Origin: Acerihabitans sp015654925
Lineage (GTDB): Bacteria > Pseudomonadota > Gammaproteobacteria > Enterobacterales > Enterobacteriaceae
Assembly (NCBI RefSeq): GCF_047324175.1
Contig: NZ_CP178732.1
Location: 2,170,001-2,234,000 of the forward strand
DNA: 64,000 bases
Direction: 5' to 3'
Position 1 is the first letter of the stretch. The number at the start of each line of letters is the position of its first letter. The notes under the pieces were generated by a model. That model had not been told where the DNA came from. It worked only from the letters and a program-made list of their open reading frames with translations, and did no database searches. Position numbers and translations under genes: made by a program. Below are positions 26,940 through 35,639 of the stretch, in pieces.

Positions 26940-27863
26940 ATGAATGCCTTAACGCTCGATCAGCTATTGGTTTTTATCACCACCGTCGACCAAAGCAGTT
27001 TCTCAAGTGCGTCACGTGTACTCAATCGAACCCAATCCGCCGTGACTTACACCATACAGAAGCTGGAGGATCAGGTAGGAATAGCACTCTTTGATCGCAG
27101 CGCCTACCGTCCTTCGCTTACCCCTACAGGGAAGGCATTGCTGCCGCGAGCGCGGCGTATTCTTGCAGACGTTAACGCACTGCATAATCATGCGAAGGCG
27201 ATGGCTCAAGGGATGGAGGCTGAAGTACGTTTCGGCGTATCGGAAATGGTGCCCATTACGCAACTTGCGCCGATATTGGCTGCGTTTCGCGTTGAATTTC
27301 CCACGGTCGTTCTTCGCATCTCCCGGGCATCGTTCGGTTTGGAGGAATTGCTGGTCGCGGGGAAGTTAGACCTTGCCGTTCTGCTGGAGATCGATTTGCC
27401 CGCCACGCTCGACCGAAACCGCTTGTCGAGCATGGATTTGGTCGCCGTCGCGGCCCCGGGACATCCGCTCGTCCTGCATCAAAGTCCTGTTACCGTGGAT
27501 ATGCTGCGCAAAGAATTACAAATCGTGCTGACCGATCCGCGCGACGCGGCCCGAAGTCGCGAACATGGCGTTGCAGCGCTGGACAGCTGGCGGGTGACTG
27601 ATTTGACGACCAAACATGGGCTGCTTTATGAAGGGCTGGGTTGGGGCAGTATGCCCGAACCGCTTGTTGCTGCTGATATTGCCGCGGGGCGTCTAGTTGT
27701 GCTGGAGGTCGAGCGCTGGGACGGCGGTGATTATTTGCCACGCATCAACATCGTTGCCGCTCAGTCAGTTGAACGAGCGGCGGGACCGGCACGCGCGGCA
27801 CTATTTGCTGCATTAATCGATAAATATCCTGACGATGGCCTGGCCCGTTCAAATCATAGATAG
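26940..27863 (+). CDS. LysR-family transcriptional regulator
   Basis: 307 residues. The N-terminal winged HTH (LDQLLVFITTVDQSSFSSAS, LNRTQSAVTYTIQKLEDQVG) is followed by the linker helix and a LysR substrate-binding domain (LRISRASFGLEELLVAGKLDLAV, HGLLYEGLGWGSMPEPLV). TAGGGAT precedes ATG. It is divergent from doxX across a 129-bp spacer, the classic LysR arrangement for control of the doxX-azoR-dioxygenase set. Most of that presumed regulon is now broken. Confidence 0.92.
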   Translation: MNALTLDQLLVFITTVDQSSFSSASRVLNRTQSAVTYTIQKLEDQVGIALFDRSAYRPSLTPTGKALLPRARRILADVNALHNHAKAMAQGMEAEVRFGVSEMVPITQLAPILAAFRVEFPTVVLRISRASFGLEELLVAGKLDLAVLLEIDLPATLDRNRLSSMDLVAVAAPGHPLVLHQSPVTVDMLRKELQIVLTDPRDAARSREHGVAALDSWRVTDLTTKHGLLYEGLGWGSMPEPLVAADIAAGRLVVLEVERWDGGDYLPRINIVAAQSVERAAGPARAALFAALIDKYPDDGLARSNHR

Positions 27864-28125
27864 GCATGTCTACGCATCTGGCCGCCTACTTGGATGGTGT
27901 CCGGTTTGCAGAACGAGTTATTCCAGTGCCAATTGAATGAACGTGGTGGGCCAGATGTTCGTTTCCTCATCCTTCGGCGTATGCCAGCGCGCAGCCACTT
28001 GTCGCTGGGTGAAACTGCCGCAATTAATTGTGATCCACAACACATATACTCACAAAAGCGCACGGTCGACCGTCTTGCAATTTTGTCCCATCAATAAAAT
28101 AAGAATCAATGTGTTAACTACTAAT

Positions 28126-28137
28126 GCACAAATGTGC
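28126..28137. promoter_or_regulatory. Candidate SorC operator, distal copy
   Basis: The dyad GCACA-AA-TGTGC has the same half-sites as the palindrome at the sorC start, 142 bp downstream. Assignment to SorC is inferred from position and repetition. Confidence 0.45.
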
Positions 28138-28265
28138 TTATTTATAAACTACATAGAAACATTTATGCAGTATAATAATTCAATTATTCAGATTAAATAC
28201 CATAAAAAGCCTTTGAAACTCCCCGCGAAACTTGTTATATCAAAGTAATCAAGTCATAACGGAGT

Positions 28266-28281
28266 TTGCACATATGTGCAA
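28266..28281. promoter_or_regulatory. Candidate SorC operator, proximal perfect palindrome
   Basis: TTGCACATATGTGCAA is a perfect 16-bp palindrome with the GCACA-N2-TGTGC core, ending 10 bp before the sorC ATG and next to its ribosome binding site. Occupancy would block sorC expression, consistent with autoregulation. Confidence 0.5.
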
Positions 28282-28291
28282 GTGAGCGGGA

Positions 28292-29239
28292 ATGGAAAAC
28301 AGCGATGATGTCCGTCTAATCGTGAAAATTGCCCAGCTTTATTATGGGCAGGACATGACACAGGTACAGATTGCCCGTGAACTTGGTATTTATCGCACCA
28401 CCATTAGTCGTTTATTAAAGCGTGGCCGCGAGCAAGGCATTATCACGATCGCCATTAATTACGACCATAACGAGAATTTATGGCTGGAACAACAGCTTAA
28501 GCAAAAATTCGGCCTGAGGGAGGCGGTGGTCGCGTCCAGTGACGCGGACCAGGAAGAAGACAAGCTTGCCGTGATGGGGTTGCACGGCGCTCAGTTGGTT
28601 GACCGGTTGTTGAAGCCGGGTGATATCATCGGTTTTTCGTGGGGGCGCGCCGTGCGGGCGCTGGTCGAAAATCTGCCTCAGGCCAGTCAGTCGCGCCAGG
28701 TGATTTGTGTGCCAATTATCGGCGGCCCCTCCGGTAAGCTTGAGAGCCGTTACCATGTGAATACGCTTACCTATGGCGCGGCCGCGAAACTGAAGGCGGA
28801 GTCACATCTGGCCGATTTTCCCGCCTTGCTGGATAACCCGTTTATCAGAAACGGCATTATGCAATCCCAGCATTTTAAAACCATCTCTGCTTTTTGGGAT
28901 AACCTGGATATTGCACTGGTAGGGATCGGCTCACCGGCGATCCGTGATGGCGTCAACTGGCATGCTTTTTACGGCAGCGAAGAGAACGACGATCTGAACT
29001 CCCACCCGATTGCAGGGGATATCTGTTCACGGTTTTTTGATATTAACGGCAACGCTGTTGAAACCACTATGAGTGAAAAAACGCTGGCCATTGAAATGCC
29101 GCGTATTAAAAAGGCGCGGTATTCCATCGGCATTGCGATAGGTGAAGAAAAATATTCAGGCATTCTTGGCGCCTTGCATGGAAATTATATCAATTGTCTG
29201 GTAACTAATCGGGAAACGGCTGAGTTATTACTTAAGTAA
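28292..29239 (+). CDS. sorC: SorC, sorbose operon regulator (SorC/DeoR family)
   Basis: 315 residues. The N-terminal HTH (AQLYYGQDMTQVQIARELG, IYRTTISRLLKRGREQG) is followed by a sugar-phosphate-binding domain with LKPGDIIGFSWGRAV and VPIIGGPSG and a C-terminal GALHGNYINCLVTN. It is first in a row that follows Klebsiella sorCDFBAME, which fixes the identity. It probably responds to L-sorbose or its phosphate and controls its own operon. Two GCACA-N2-TGTGC dyads lie upstream. Confidence 0.92.
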   Translation: MENSDDVRLIVKIAQLYYGQDMTQVQIARELGIYRTTISRLLKRGREQGIITIAINYDHNENLWLEQQLKQKFGLREAVVASSDADQEEDKLAVMGLHGAQLVDRLLKPGDIIGFSWGRAVRALVENLPQASQSRQVICVPIIGGPSGKLESRYHVNTLTYGAAAKLKAESHLADFPALLDNPFIRNGIMQSQHFKTISAFWDNLDIALVGIGSPAIRDGVNWHAFYGSEENDDLNSHPIAGDICSRFFDINGNAVETTMSEKTLAIEMPRIKKARYSIGIAIGEEKYSGILGALHGNYINCLVTNRETAELLLK

Positions 29240-29311
29240 CAAAAAGAAATAAAAATTAACGCGGAATTTATCTGCGGCGGGACCATTTTATCCGAGAAAC
29301 GGGAGTCTATT

Positions 29312-29470
29312 ATGCAAACGTGGTTAAAACTGGCCAGTAACGTTTTTATTGTTATCGGCGGCGCATCCGGCAGCGGTATGAATAAGGGTGTCGGGCAGCT
29401 ATCGGCACCGGGTGTCAAGGGCAGATGGCGCACAAAAATGACGGCGACACAAGACGAGAGGGAAGCATGA
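29312..29470 (+). pseudogene. sorD: sorD remnant (sorbitol-6-phosphate dehydrogenase), internal deletion
   Basis: A 52-codon ORF in the sorD position. MQTWLKLASNVFIVIGGASG matches the N-terminus of SorD (MQTWLNLQDKVIIVTGGASG), the SDR nucleotide-binding strand and Gly loop. About 13 residues later the similarity ends; the catalytic YxxxK and everything beyond are missing. A second frame near 29420-29465 (HKNDGDTRREG) may derive from SorD's HGGD region. The stop overlaps the sorF start as ATGA, so the remnant could still be translated and coupled to sorF. Full-length SorD has roughly 265 residues. Confidence 0.85.
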
Positions 29471-29877
29471 TGGCTAATGCAATCTTTTGTGCTCACGGCA
29501 AGCTCGCCAGCGCGATGCTTGAATCCGTTCAGATGGTGTATGGCGACACCAATGTGACCGCGGTGGAATTTGTTCCTGGTGAAAACGCGGCGGATATTGT
29601 CGCCAAATTGACGGCTATCATCGCTCCTCACCCGGATGAAGAGTGGCTGGTTGCCGTCGATTTACAGTGCGGCAGCCCCTGGAACGCGGCGGCCTCCCTG
29701 GCGATGAAAAATGCGAAATTGCATCTCATCAGCGGCCTGTCATTGCCGCTGGCGCTGGAGTTGGTCGATAACCAGCAGAATATGGCCGCCGATGCGCTTT
29801 GCGCACACCTGACGGCTGTCGCAAGCCAATGTTGCGTGGTCTGGCAACAGGTAAAAACCCTAGAGGAAGATTTCTGA
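29467..29877 (+). CDS. sorF: Sorbose PTS enzyme IIA (mannose family)
   Basis: 136 residues of the EIIA-Man fold. The phospho-acceptor His lies in IFCAHGKLASAML, corresponding to His10 of ManX. VEFVPGENAADIVAKL and LVAVDLQCGSPWNAAASLA are typical family segments. ATG 29467, or the adjacent ATG 29470, follows GAGGGA. It overlaps the sorD remnant stop and is overlapped at its own TGATG by sorB. It transfers phosphate from HPr to SorB. Confidence 0.92.
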   Translation: MMANAIFCAHGKLASAMLESVQMVYGDTNVTAVEFVPGENAADIVAKLTAIIAPHPDEEWLVAVDLQCGSPWNAAASLAMKNAKLHLISGLSLPLALELVDNQQNMAADALCAHLTAVASQCCVVWQQVKTLEEDF

Positions 29878-30368
29878 TGAAGATAACTCTTGCCCGTATC
29901 GATGACCGTTTAATCCACGGCCAGGTCACGACCGTCTGGTCAAAAGTGGCTAACGCACAGCGTATTATTATCTGCAATGACGATGTTTATAACGATGAGG
30001 TCCGCCGCACTTTATTACGCCAGGCCGCACCACCTGGAATGAAAGTCAATGTGGTCAATATCGAAAAGGCCGTCGCCGTATATCATAATCCGCAATATAA
30101 AGATGAAACCGTTTTTTACCTTTTCACCAATCCGCAGGATGTATTAAGCATGATCAAGCAAGGTGTAAATATCGGAACTGTGAATATTGGCGGCATGGCT
30201 TGGAGACCCGGGAAAAGACAGTTAACCAAAGCTGTTTCTCTGGATGAACAGGATATTGAAGCGTTTCGTGAGCTGGATAAATCCGGAGTGAAACTGGATC
30301 TGCGTATAGTCGCTTCAGACCCGTCCGTTAATATTCTAGAAAAAATAAAAGAACAGTCTTTCGTCTAG
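29877..30368 (+). CDS. sorB: Sorbose PTS enzyme IIB
   Basis: 163 residues. MKITLARIDDRLIHGQV carries the phosphorylated His14 of mannose-family EIIB. RIIICNDDVYNDEVRRTLLRQAAPPG and VNIGGMAWRPGKRQLTKAVSL are family hallmarks. The ATG shares one base with the sorF stop; the upstream in-frame extension lies inside sorF and is discounted. It phosphorylates L-sorbose at C1 during transport by SorA/SorM. Confidence 0.94.
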   Translation: MKITLARIDDRLIHGQVTTVWSKVANAQRIIICNDDVYNDEVRRTLLRQAAPPGMKVNVVNIEKAVAVYHNPQYKDETVFYLFTNPQDVLSMIKQGVNIGTVNIGGMAWRPGKRQLTKAVSLDEQDIEAFRELDKSGVKLDLRIVASDPSVNILEKIKEQSFV

Positions 30369-30430
30369 TAATACAGTCGCCTGTTTTATGCCGTAACAGG
30401 CAGGGATGACTATACCTGAAAGGTGATATT

Positions 30431-31228
30431 ATGGAAATCAGTACCCTACAAATTATAGCAATATTTATATTTTCGTGTATTGCCGGCATGGGCAGCGTGC
30501 TGGATGAATTTCAGACCCACCGTCCGCTGATTGCCTGTACCGTTATCGGGCTTATTCTCGGCGATGTGAAAACCGGCATTATGCTGGGCGGCACACTTGA
30601 ACTGATTGCGCTCGGGTGGATGAATGTCGGCGCGGCGCAATCACCGGATTCCGCACTCGCCAGTATCATCTCCGCCATTCTGGTGATCGTCGGCCATCAA
30701 AGTATTGCTACGGGGATTGCCATAGCACTGCCTGTGGCCGCCGCGGGACAGGTGTTGACGGTATTCGCCCGCACGCTCACCGTCGTCTTTCAACATGCCG
30801 CCGATAAGGCCGCCGAACAGGCGCGCTTTCGCACCATTGACATCCTCCACGTTTCAGCTCTAGGCGTACAGGCGCTGCGTGTCGCCATTCCAGCACTAGT
30901 CGTGTCGCTGTTCGTCAGCGCCGATATGGTCAGCAATATGTTGAACTCAATCCCGGACTTCGTCACGCGTGGGCTGCAGATTGCCGGCGGTTTTATCGTG
31001 GTGGTTGGCTACGCTATGGTGCTGCGCATGATGAGCGTGAAATACCTGATGCCCTTTTTCTTCCTCGGCTTCCTGGCCGGCGGTTATCTCAACTTCAGCC
31101 TGCTGGCCTTCGGTGGTGTGGGCGTGATCATTGCGCTGGTCTATATCCAGCTTAACCCTCAATGGCGTAAAGCCGAACCGCAATCCGCCCCTGCCGAATC
31201 GGGTGCGCTTGACCAACTGGATGACTAA
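30431..31228 (+). CDS. sorA: Sorbose PTS enzyme IIC
   Basis: 265 residues, hydrophobic, EIIC-Man family: GMGSVLDEFQTHRPLIACTV, GIMLGGTLELIALGWMNVGAA, PDSALASIISAIL. The polar C-terminal tail is cytoplasmic. AAGGTG lies before ATG. It follows sorB by 62 bp and precedes sorM by 11 bp, and forms the sugar channel with SorM. Confidence 0.94.
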   Translation: MEISTLQIIAIFIFSCIAGMGSVLDEFQTHRPLIACTVIGLILGDVKTGIMLGGTLELIALGWMNVGAAQSPDSALASIISAILVIVGHQSIATGIAIALPVAAAGQVLTVFARTLTVVFQHAADKAAEQARFRTIDILHVSALGVQALRVAIPALVVSLFVSADMVSNMLNSIPDFVTRGLQIAGGFIVVVGYAMVLRMMSVKYLMPFFFLGFLAGGYLNFSLLAFGGVGVIIALVYIQLNPQWRKAEPQSAPAESGALDQLDD

Positions 31229-31239
31229 CGGAGCCCGCC

Positions 31240-32064
31240 ATGGAACCCAAAAAACTTACTCGCGCTGACTTGTTCAACATGTTTTTACGCTCAAATTTGC
31301 AACAGGCGTCATTCAATTTTGAACGCATTCATGGACTGGGCTTCTGCTATGACATGATCCCGGCGATCAAACGTCTCTATCCCCGCAAGGAAGACCAGGT
31401 AGCAGCACTTAAACGACATTTGGTGTTCTTTAACACCACGCCTGCGGTCTGCGGCCCGGTGTTAGGGGTAACCGCAGCGATGGAAGAAGCGCGCGCCAAT
31501 GGCGCGCAGATTGACGATGGCGCCATCAACGGCATCAAAGTCGGCATGATGGGGCCTCTGGCCGGCGTCGGGGATCCCCTGGTCTGGGGAACTCTGCGAC
31601 CGATTACCGCCGCGCTGGGCGCGTCTTTGGCGCTCAGCGGCAATATTATCGGGCCGCTCTTGTTTTTCTTTATTTTCAATGCGGTGCGCCTGGCGATGAA
31701 GTGGTACGGCCTGCAGTACGGCTTTCGTAAAGGAGTCAATATCGTCAGCGATATGGGCGGCAATCTACTGCAAAAACTGACCGAAGGCGCCTCCATTCTC
31801 GGTCTGTTCGTGATGGGCGTGCTGGTGACGAAATGGACCAGCATCAATGTGCCATTGGTGGTATCGAAAACGCCCGGGCCGGATGGCGCGACCATCACCA
31901 TGACGGTGCAGAATATCCTCGACCAGCTGTGTCCCGGCCTGCTGGCATTAGGACTGACATTGCTGATGGTGCGGTTGCTCAACAAAAAAATCAATCCGGT
32001 ATGGCTGATTTTCGCTCTGTTCGGCCTGGGGATACTGGGTAACGCGCTGGGCTTTTTGTCCTAA
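31240..32064 (+). CDS. sorM: Sorbose PTS enzyme IID
   Basis: 274 residues. KLTRADLFNMFLRSNLQQASFN at the N-terminus is diagnostic of EIID-Man. GVTAAMEEARANG, IKVGMMGPLAGVGDPLVWGTLRP and a hydrophobic C-terminal segment follow. It is co-transcribed with sorA and is required with it for translocation. Family specificity for sorbose rests on operon context with sorC and sorE. Confidence 0.94.
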   Translation: MEPKKLTRADLFNMFLRSNLQQASFNFERIHGLGFCYDMIPAIKRLYPRKEDQVAALKRHLVFFNTTPAVCGPVLGVTAAMEEARANGAQIDDGAINGIKVGMMGPLAGVGDPLVWGTLRPITAALGASLALSGNIIGPLLFFFIFNAVRLAMKWYGLQYGFRKGVNIVSDMGGNLLQKLTEGASILGLFVMGVLVTKWTSINVPLVVSKTPGPDGATITMTVQNILDQLCPGLLALGLTLLMVRLLNKKINPVWLIFALFGLGILGNALGFLS

Positions 32065-32111
32065 TTTTATACCCCGGCGATGCCGGGAAAACCTTAACAA
32101 CGAGGTGGTTT

Positions 32112-33341
32112 ATGAAAACGACGGCTTTACGCCTGTACGGCAAACGCGACCTGCGTTTGGAAACTTTTGAGCTTCCTGATATGCAAGATGATGAAGTCCT
32201 AGCGGCGGTAGTCACCGACAGCCTGTGCCTCTCCTCCTGGAAAGAGGCCAATCAAGGCGAAAACCATAAAAAGGTGCCCGATGATGTGGCAACAAACCCC
32301 ATTATTATCGGCCATGAATTTTGCGGCGATATCATCGCGGTGGGCAAAAAATGGCAACATAAATTCAAGCCAGGCCAGCGCTATGTCATTCAGGCTAATT
32401 TACAATTACCTGATCGTCCGGATTGCCCCGGATATTCTTTCCGGTGGGTGGGTGGCGACGCCACTCATGTGGTGATCCCCAATGAAGTAATGGAGCAGGA
32501 TTGTCTGTTGGTATATGAGGGGGAAACCTATTTTGAAGGGTCGCTGGTCGAGCCGCTGTCCTGCGTTATCGGTGCGTTCAACGCCAACTATCATCTGCAG
32601 GAGGGCACCTACAATCACAAAATGGGTATTCGTCCGCAAGGACGAACGCTTATCCTCGGCGGTACCGGGCCGATGGGATTACTGGCGATTGATTACGCGC
32701 TGCATGGCCCAGTAAACCCCTCCTTACTGGTGGTGACAGGCACGCGTGAAGACAAATTGAACTACGCCTGTAAACATTATCCCTCAGAGCCGCAAACACA
32801 AATCCACTGTTTGAATGCGCGGGAGGCGACGTACGATGCGTTGCTAGCACTGAGCGACGGGCACGGCTTTGATGATATTTTTGTTTTCGTGCCTGAAGAG
32901 GAGCTTGTCACTAAGGCGTCCTCGCTGCTGGCTCCGGATGGCTGTCTGAACTTCTTCGCCGGGCCGCAGGATAAACAGTTTACCGCGCCGGTTAACTTTT
33001 ATGATGTGCACTATGCCTTTACCCATTATGTGGGCACTTCCGGCGGCAATACCGACGATATGCGTACTGCGGTAAAACTGATAGAAGAGAAAAAAGTACA
33101 GGCGGCAAAAGTTGTTACGCATATCCTTGGGCTGAATGCGGCAGGGGAGACGACGCTGGATTTGCCGGCTGTCGGTGGCGGAAAAAAACTGGTCTATACT
33201 GGGAAATACTTGGCATTGACTGCCCTCACTCAGATCCAAGATCCGGAGCTGGTGGCAATTTTGGATCGTCATAAAGGTATCTGGTCCGGCGAAGCGGAGC
33301 AGTATCTACTAGCTCATGAACAGGAAATCAACCAAGATTAA
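32112..33341 (+). CDS. sorE: L-sorbose 1-phosphate reductase
   Basis: 409 residues of the zinc-dependent dehydrogenase superfamily, longer than usual. IIGHEFCGDIIAVGK is the zinc/substrate motif and LILGGTGPMGLLAIDYAL the Rossmann Gly loop; AFTHYVGTSGGNTDDM and HILGLNAAGETTLDLP follow. It reduces L-sorbose 1-phosphate to D-glucitol 6-phosphate. It is the last gene of the sor operon. With sorD deleted, its product must be oxidised elsewhere, plausibly by SrlD encoded at 40613. Confidence 0.92.
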   Translation: MKTTALRLYGKRDLRLETFELPDMQDDEVLAAVVTDSLCLSSWKEANQGENHKKVPDDVATNPIIIGHEFCGDIIAVGKKWQHKFKPGQRYVIQANLQLPDRPDCPGYSFRWVGGDATHVVIPNEVMEQDCLLVYEGETYFEGSLVEPLSCVIGAFNANYHLQEGTYNHKMGIRPQGRTLILGGTGPMGLLAIDYALHGPVNPSLLVVTGTREDKLNYACKHYPSEPQTQIHCLNAREATYDALLALSDGHGFDDIFVFVPEEELVTKASSLLAPDGCLNFFAGPQDKQFTAPVNFYDVHYAFTHYVGTSGGNTDDMRTAVKLIEEKKVQAAKVVTHILGLNAAGETTLDLPAVGGGKKLVYTGKYLALTALTQIQDPELVAILDRHKGIWSGEAEQYLLAHEQEINQD

Positions 33342-33347
33342 CCTGAT

Positions 33348-33375
33348 ACCCCGCGCTGCATATCGCAGGCGGGGT
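33348..33375 (+). terminator. Probable terminator of the sor operon
   Basis: ACCCCGC (33348-33354) pairs with GCGGGGT (33369-33375), and CTGC with GCAG extends the stem inside it. The hairpin follows the sorE stop by 6 bp. The U tract after it is poor, so confidence is moderate. Confidence 0.5.
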
Positions 33376-33485
33376 GCATTGATCATTTCTCTTCGGACGC
33401 GTCGATGATATGGCTGATTCCTCCGATGCCTGACAGGAAGGAACATTATATTTTCGACGAAGGTGAAAAATCATAACTGAGAAAT

Positions 33486-33501
33486 TGTGATCAATATCAC
33501 T
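33486..33501. promoter_or_regulatory. Near-consensus CRP site upstream of the fsa gene
   Basis: TGTGA-TCAATA-TCACT differs from the CRP core by one base. It lies about 390 bp before the aldolase start, in a 550-bp AT-rich gene-free leader between sorE and fsa. A further short hairpin, AGGCCAA-TG-TTGGCCT, is at 33675-33690. Confidence 0.6.
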
Positions 33502-33890
33502 TAAGCGAATTGTCCAAGTGAATAACATACCCATAAATGACAACGTTGTCATTTTGAGGTAGTTAAATAACAATATTAATTTATTGATTCTATTAAATAA
33601 ATTATTGTTTGTTTTGTGAACCAACTATAAAAATAAAAATGATTTCATTCTAAAAATTTTTGGAACTTACCGTGAGGCCAATGTTGGCCTTTGTTGGTTA
33701 TGCAATCTCCATTCATTTGATTAGAGGGTGATCTTTACCACTACTGCCTGGCATTTTTCTTCTTTTTCATAGCCAAGTAAATGTGACTGAACTGAAGCTT
33801 TGTGGATGCAACAGCAGAACAGAGAGAGAGGGAGTCAAGCTGGGTTATGTTGTCGTTCACGAGTGATAACACTATAAGAGGGTATATTGG

Positions 33891-34556
33891 ATGAAAATTT
33901 ATGTCGATACCGCTAATTTGAATGAAATTAAAAATCTTGAAGCCAGTTTACCTCTTGCCGGAGTAACGATGAATCCAAGTATAGCGGCTAAATCAGCGGT
34001 TAAAATGTCAGTGTTAATTCCCCAGATTCGCGCCATTTTGGGACCCAATAAGCTGATTTTTGCTCAAGTCATTGCCTCAGATAGGGATGGCATAATTGAA
34101 GAAGCTAAACGTCTTAGTCGTTTGGACGATGCAATCGTCGTCAAAATCCCTGTGACGGTAGAAGGTATACAAGCAATTAAAAAAATGAAAGAGGCGAATA
34201 TTAAAACGTTGGGAACCGCCGTCTATAACGCCACCCAAGGCTTGCTGGCAGCCCTAGCGGGCGCTGAATATGTCGCCCCGTATTTTAATCGTATTGAGGC
34301 AATTTCTGGCAACGGCATCGAGACGGTCACTTCATTGGTCAAACTTTTGGAAATGCATGCTCCGCATTGCAAGGTTTTTGGTGCCAGCTTCAAAAATAAC
34401 CGACAGTTTCTTGAATGTTTGTTAGCAGGTTGCGAATGTGTTACTTTGCCGGCGGATCTTGCGGGCAAATTATTGGACAATGCCCTTGTGGAAGCTGCTG
34501 TTCTTCAGTTCCAAAATGATTGGAAAAATGCGTATGGGAACCTTGAAGTACACTGA
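33891..34556 (+). CDS. fsa: Fructose-6-phosphate aldolase (FSA/TalC family)
   Basis: 221 residues, the size of FsaA/FsaB. Schiff-base Lys85 in IVVKIPVTVEG and the conserved Asp6 and Asn28 (MKIYVDTANL; TMNPS) are present. LGTAVYNATQGLLAALAGAEYVAPY and FGASFKNNRQFLECLLAGCE track E. coli FsaA. It cleaves fructose 6-phosphate to dihydroxyacetone and glyceraldehyde 3-phosphate, or runs the reverse. Placed between the sor and srl operons, both of which yield fructose 6-phosphate. It is convergent with a broken LacI-type gene. Confidence 0.93.
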   Translation: MKIYVDTANLNEIKNLEASLPLAGVTMNPSIAAKSAVKMSVLIPQIRAILGPNKLIFAQVIASDRDGIIEEAKRLSRLDDAIVVKIPVTVEGIQAIKKMKEANIKTLGTAVYNATQGLLAALAGAEYVAPYFNRIEAISGNGIETVTSLVKLLEMHAPHCKVFGASFKNNRQFLECLLAGCECVTLPADLAGKLLDNALVEAAVLQFQNDWKNAYGNLEVH

Positions 34557-34561
34557 AGAAT

Positions 34562-35639
34562 TTATGCGGTTTTTATAAAGGAAGTGTCATGGATACTTCC
34601 TTTTTCATATCCTCTGCAAATAAATATCTGAGTGAATGTTACAATATTTATCACTGATTGCCTGACTATTAAATCGGCGCTCAATCTCTTTATAATTTTC
34701 TCAGTACGATTTTTTTTCACTATCTTGTCTATCAACATGCTCGCCGCTGTTAATCCCATCTGATAGGCAGGTTGTTTAATAACAGTTAATGGTGTGGGGA
34801 AGAAACTTGCCCATTTGGGATCATCAAACATAAGAAAAGATAAATCATCTGGCAGGGAAAGGCCACATTTATAGATAGCAGATACAACACCTTCTCCTAT
34901 GAAATCATTAGCAGCAATAATGGCTGTGGGAATTGGTTTTCTGGTCAGGTAATTCATGACTTCACTGCATGCTCTTTCCTGTAATTTGTCAGTTTCCATT
35001 ATCAAAATAATATTATTTTTTATTACTGACGCACTCTCCATGATGGCATTTTTGAAACCATCGAGTCTTTCCTTGAATGTGGTAATCGCAAGTTGCCCGT
35101 ACAATATAATATATTTCTATGCCCTAGATTGAGCATATAATTTGTTGCAAGTTTCATACTTTCATGATTATTAATTAATACCTGGTCGCTGGATGGGAAT
35201 CCTGATAATCGATCTACTTCAACAATAGGCAAATGGTTTAATTTTTCTATATTATTAATTGAGTTAGCAGTCGGAACAATAATCAAGCCTTGCAGCATAT
35301 TGCTTTTCAGAAGATGAATAATTTGGCGCTCAATCGCTTCATTTTCGGAGGACGTTCCAAAGATCACGGTATAGCCTTTATCTATTGCAATTTTCTGGAT
35401 TGCGGTAATAATCTCGCCGTGAAATATGTTAATTATATCAGAAACTATTACACCGATAGTTTTCGATTCCCACTGCGAAGTTTTCTGGCGATGGTATTGA
35501 CTTCATATCCAATTCCTTGCGCCGCAAGCAGAACTTCATCGCGGGTTTTTCTCGTCACCAGGTCTGAATCTCTTAATGCCCTTGATACTGTAGAGTTCGA
35601 CAGCTTTAGTTTTTTAGCTATGTCTGCGATGCTTGCCAT
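34562..35639 (-). pseudogene. LacI-family regulator, two frameshifts
   Basis: Three overlapping minus-strand frames together give a complete LacI protein. ASIADIAKKLKLSNSTVSRAL is the HTH and VNTIARKLRSGNRK the hinge. A shift near 35460 leads to TIGVIVSDIINIFHGEIITA and IFGTSSENEAIERQ. A shift near 35100 leads to LAITTFKERLDGFKNAI, FIGEGVVSAIYKCGLSLPDDLS and VIKQPAYQMGLTAA. The intact HTH alone cannot dimerise normally. It was probably the local repressor of the convergent fsa gene, so loss of repression is an inferred consequence. Confidence 0.88.
34577..34605. terminator. Intrinsic terminator after fsa
   Basis: AAAGGAAGT / ACTTCCTTT forms a 9-bp perfect stem with a 9-nt loop followed by further T residues on the plus strand. 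It lies 21 bp after the fsa stop and could act in both directions. Confidence 0.75.
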
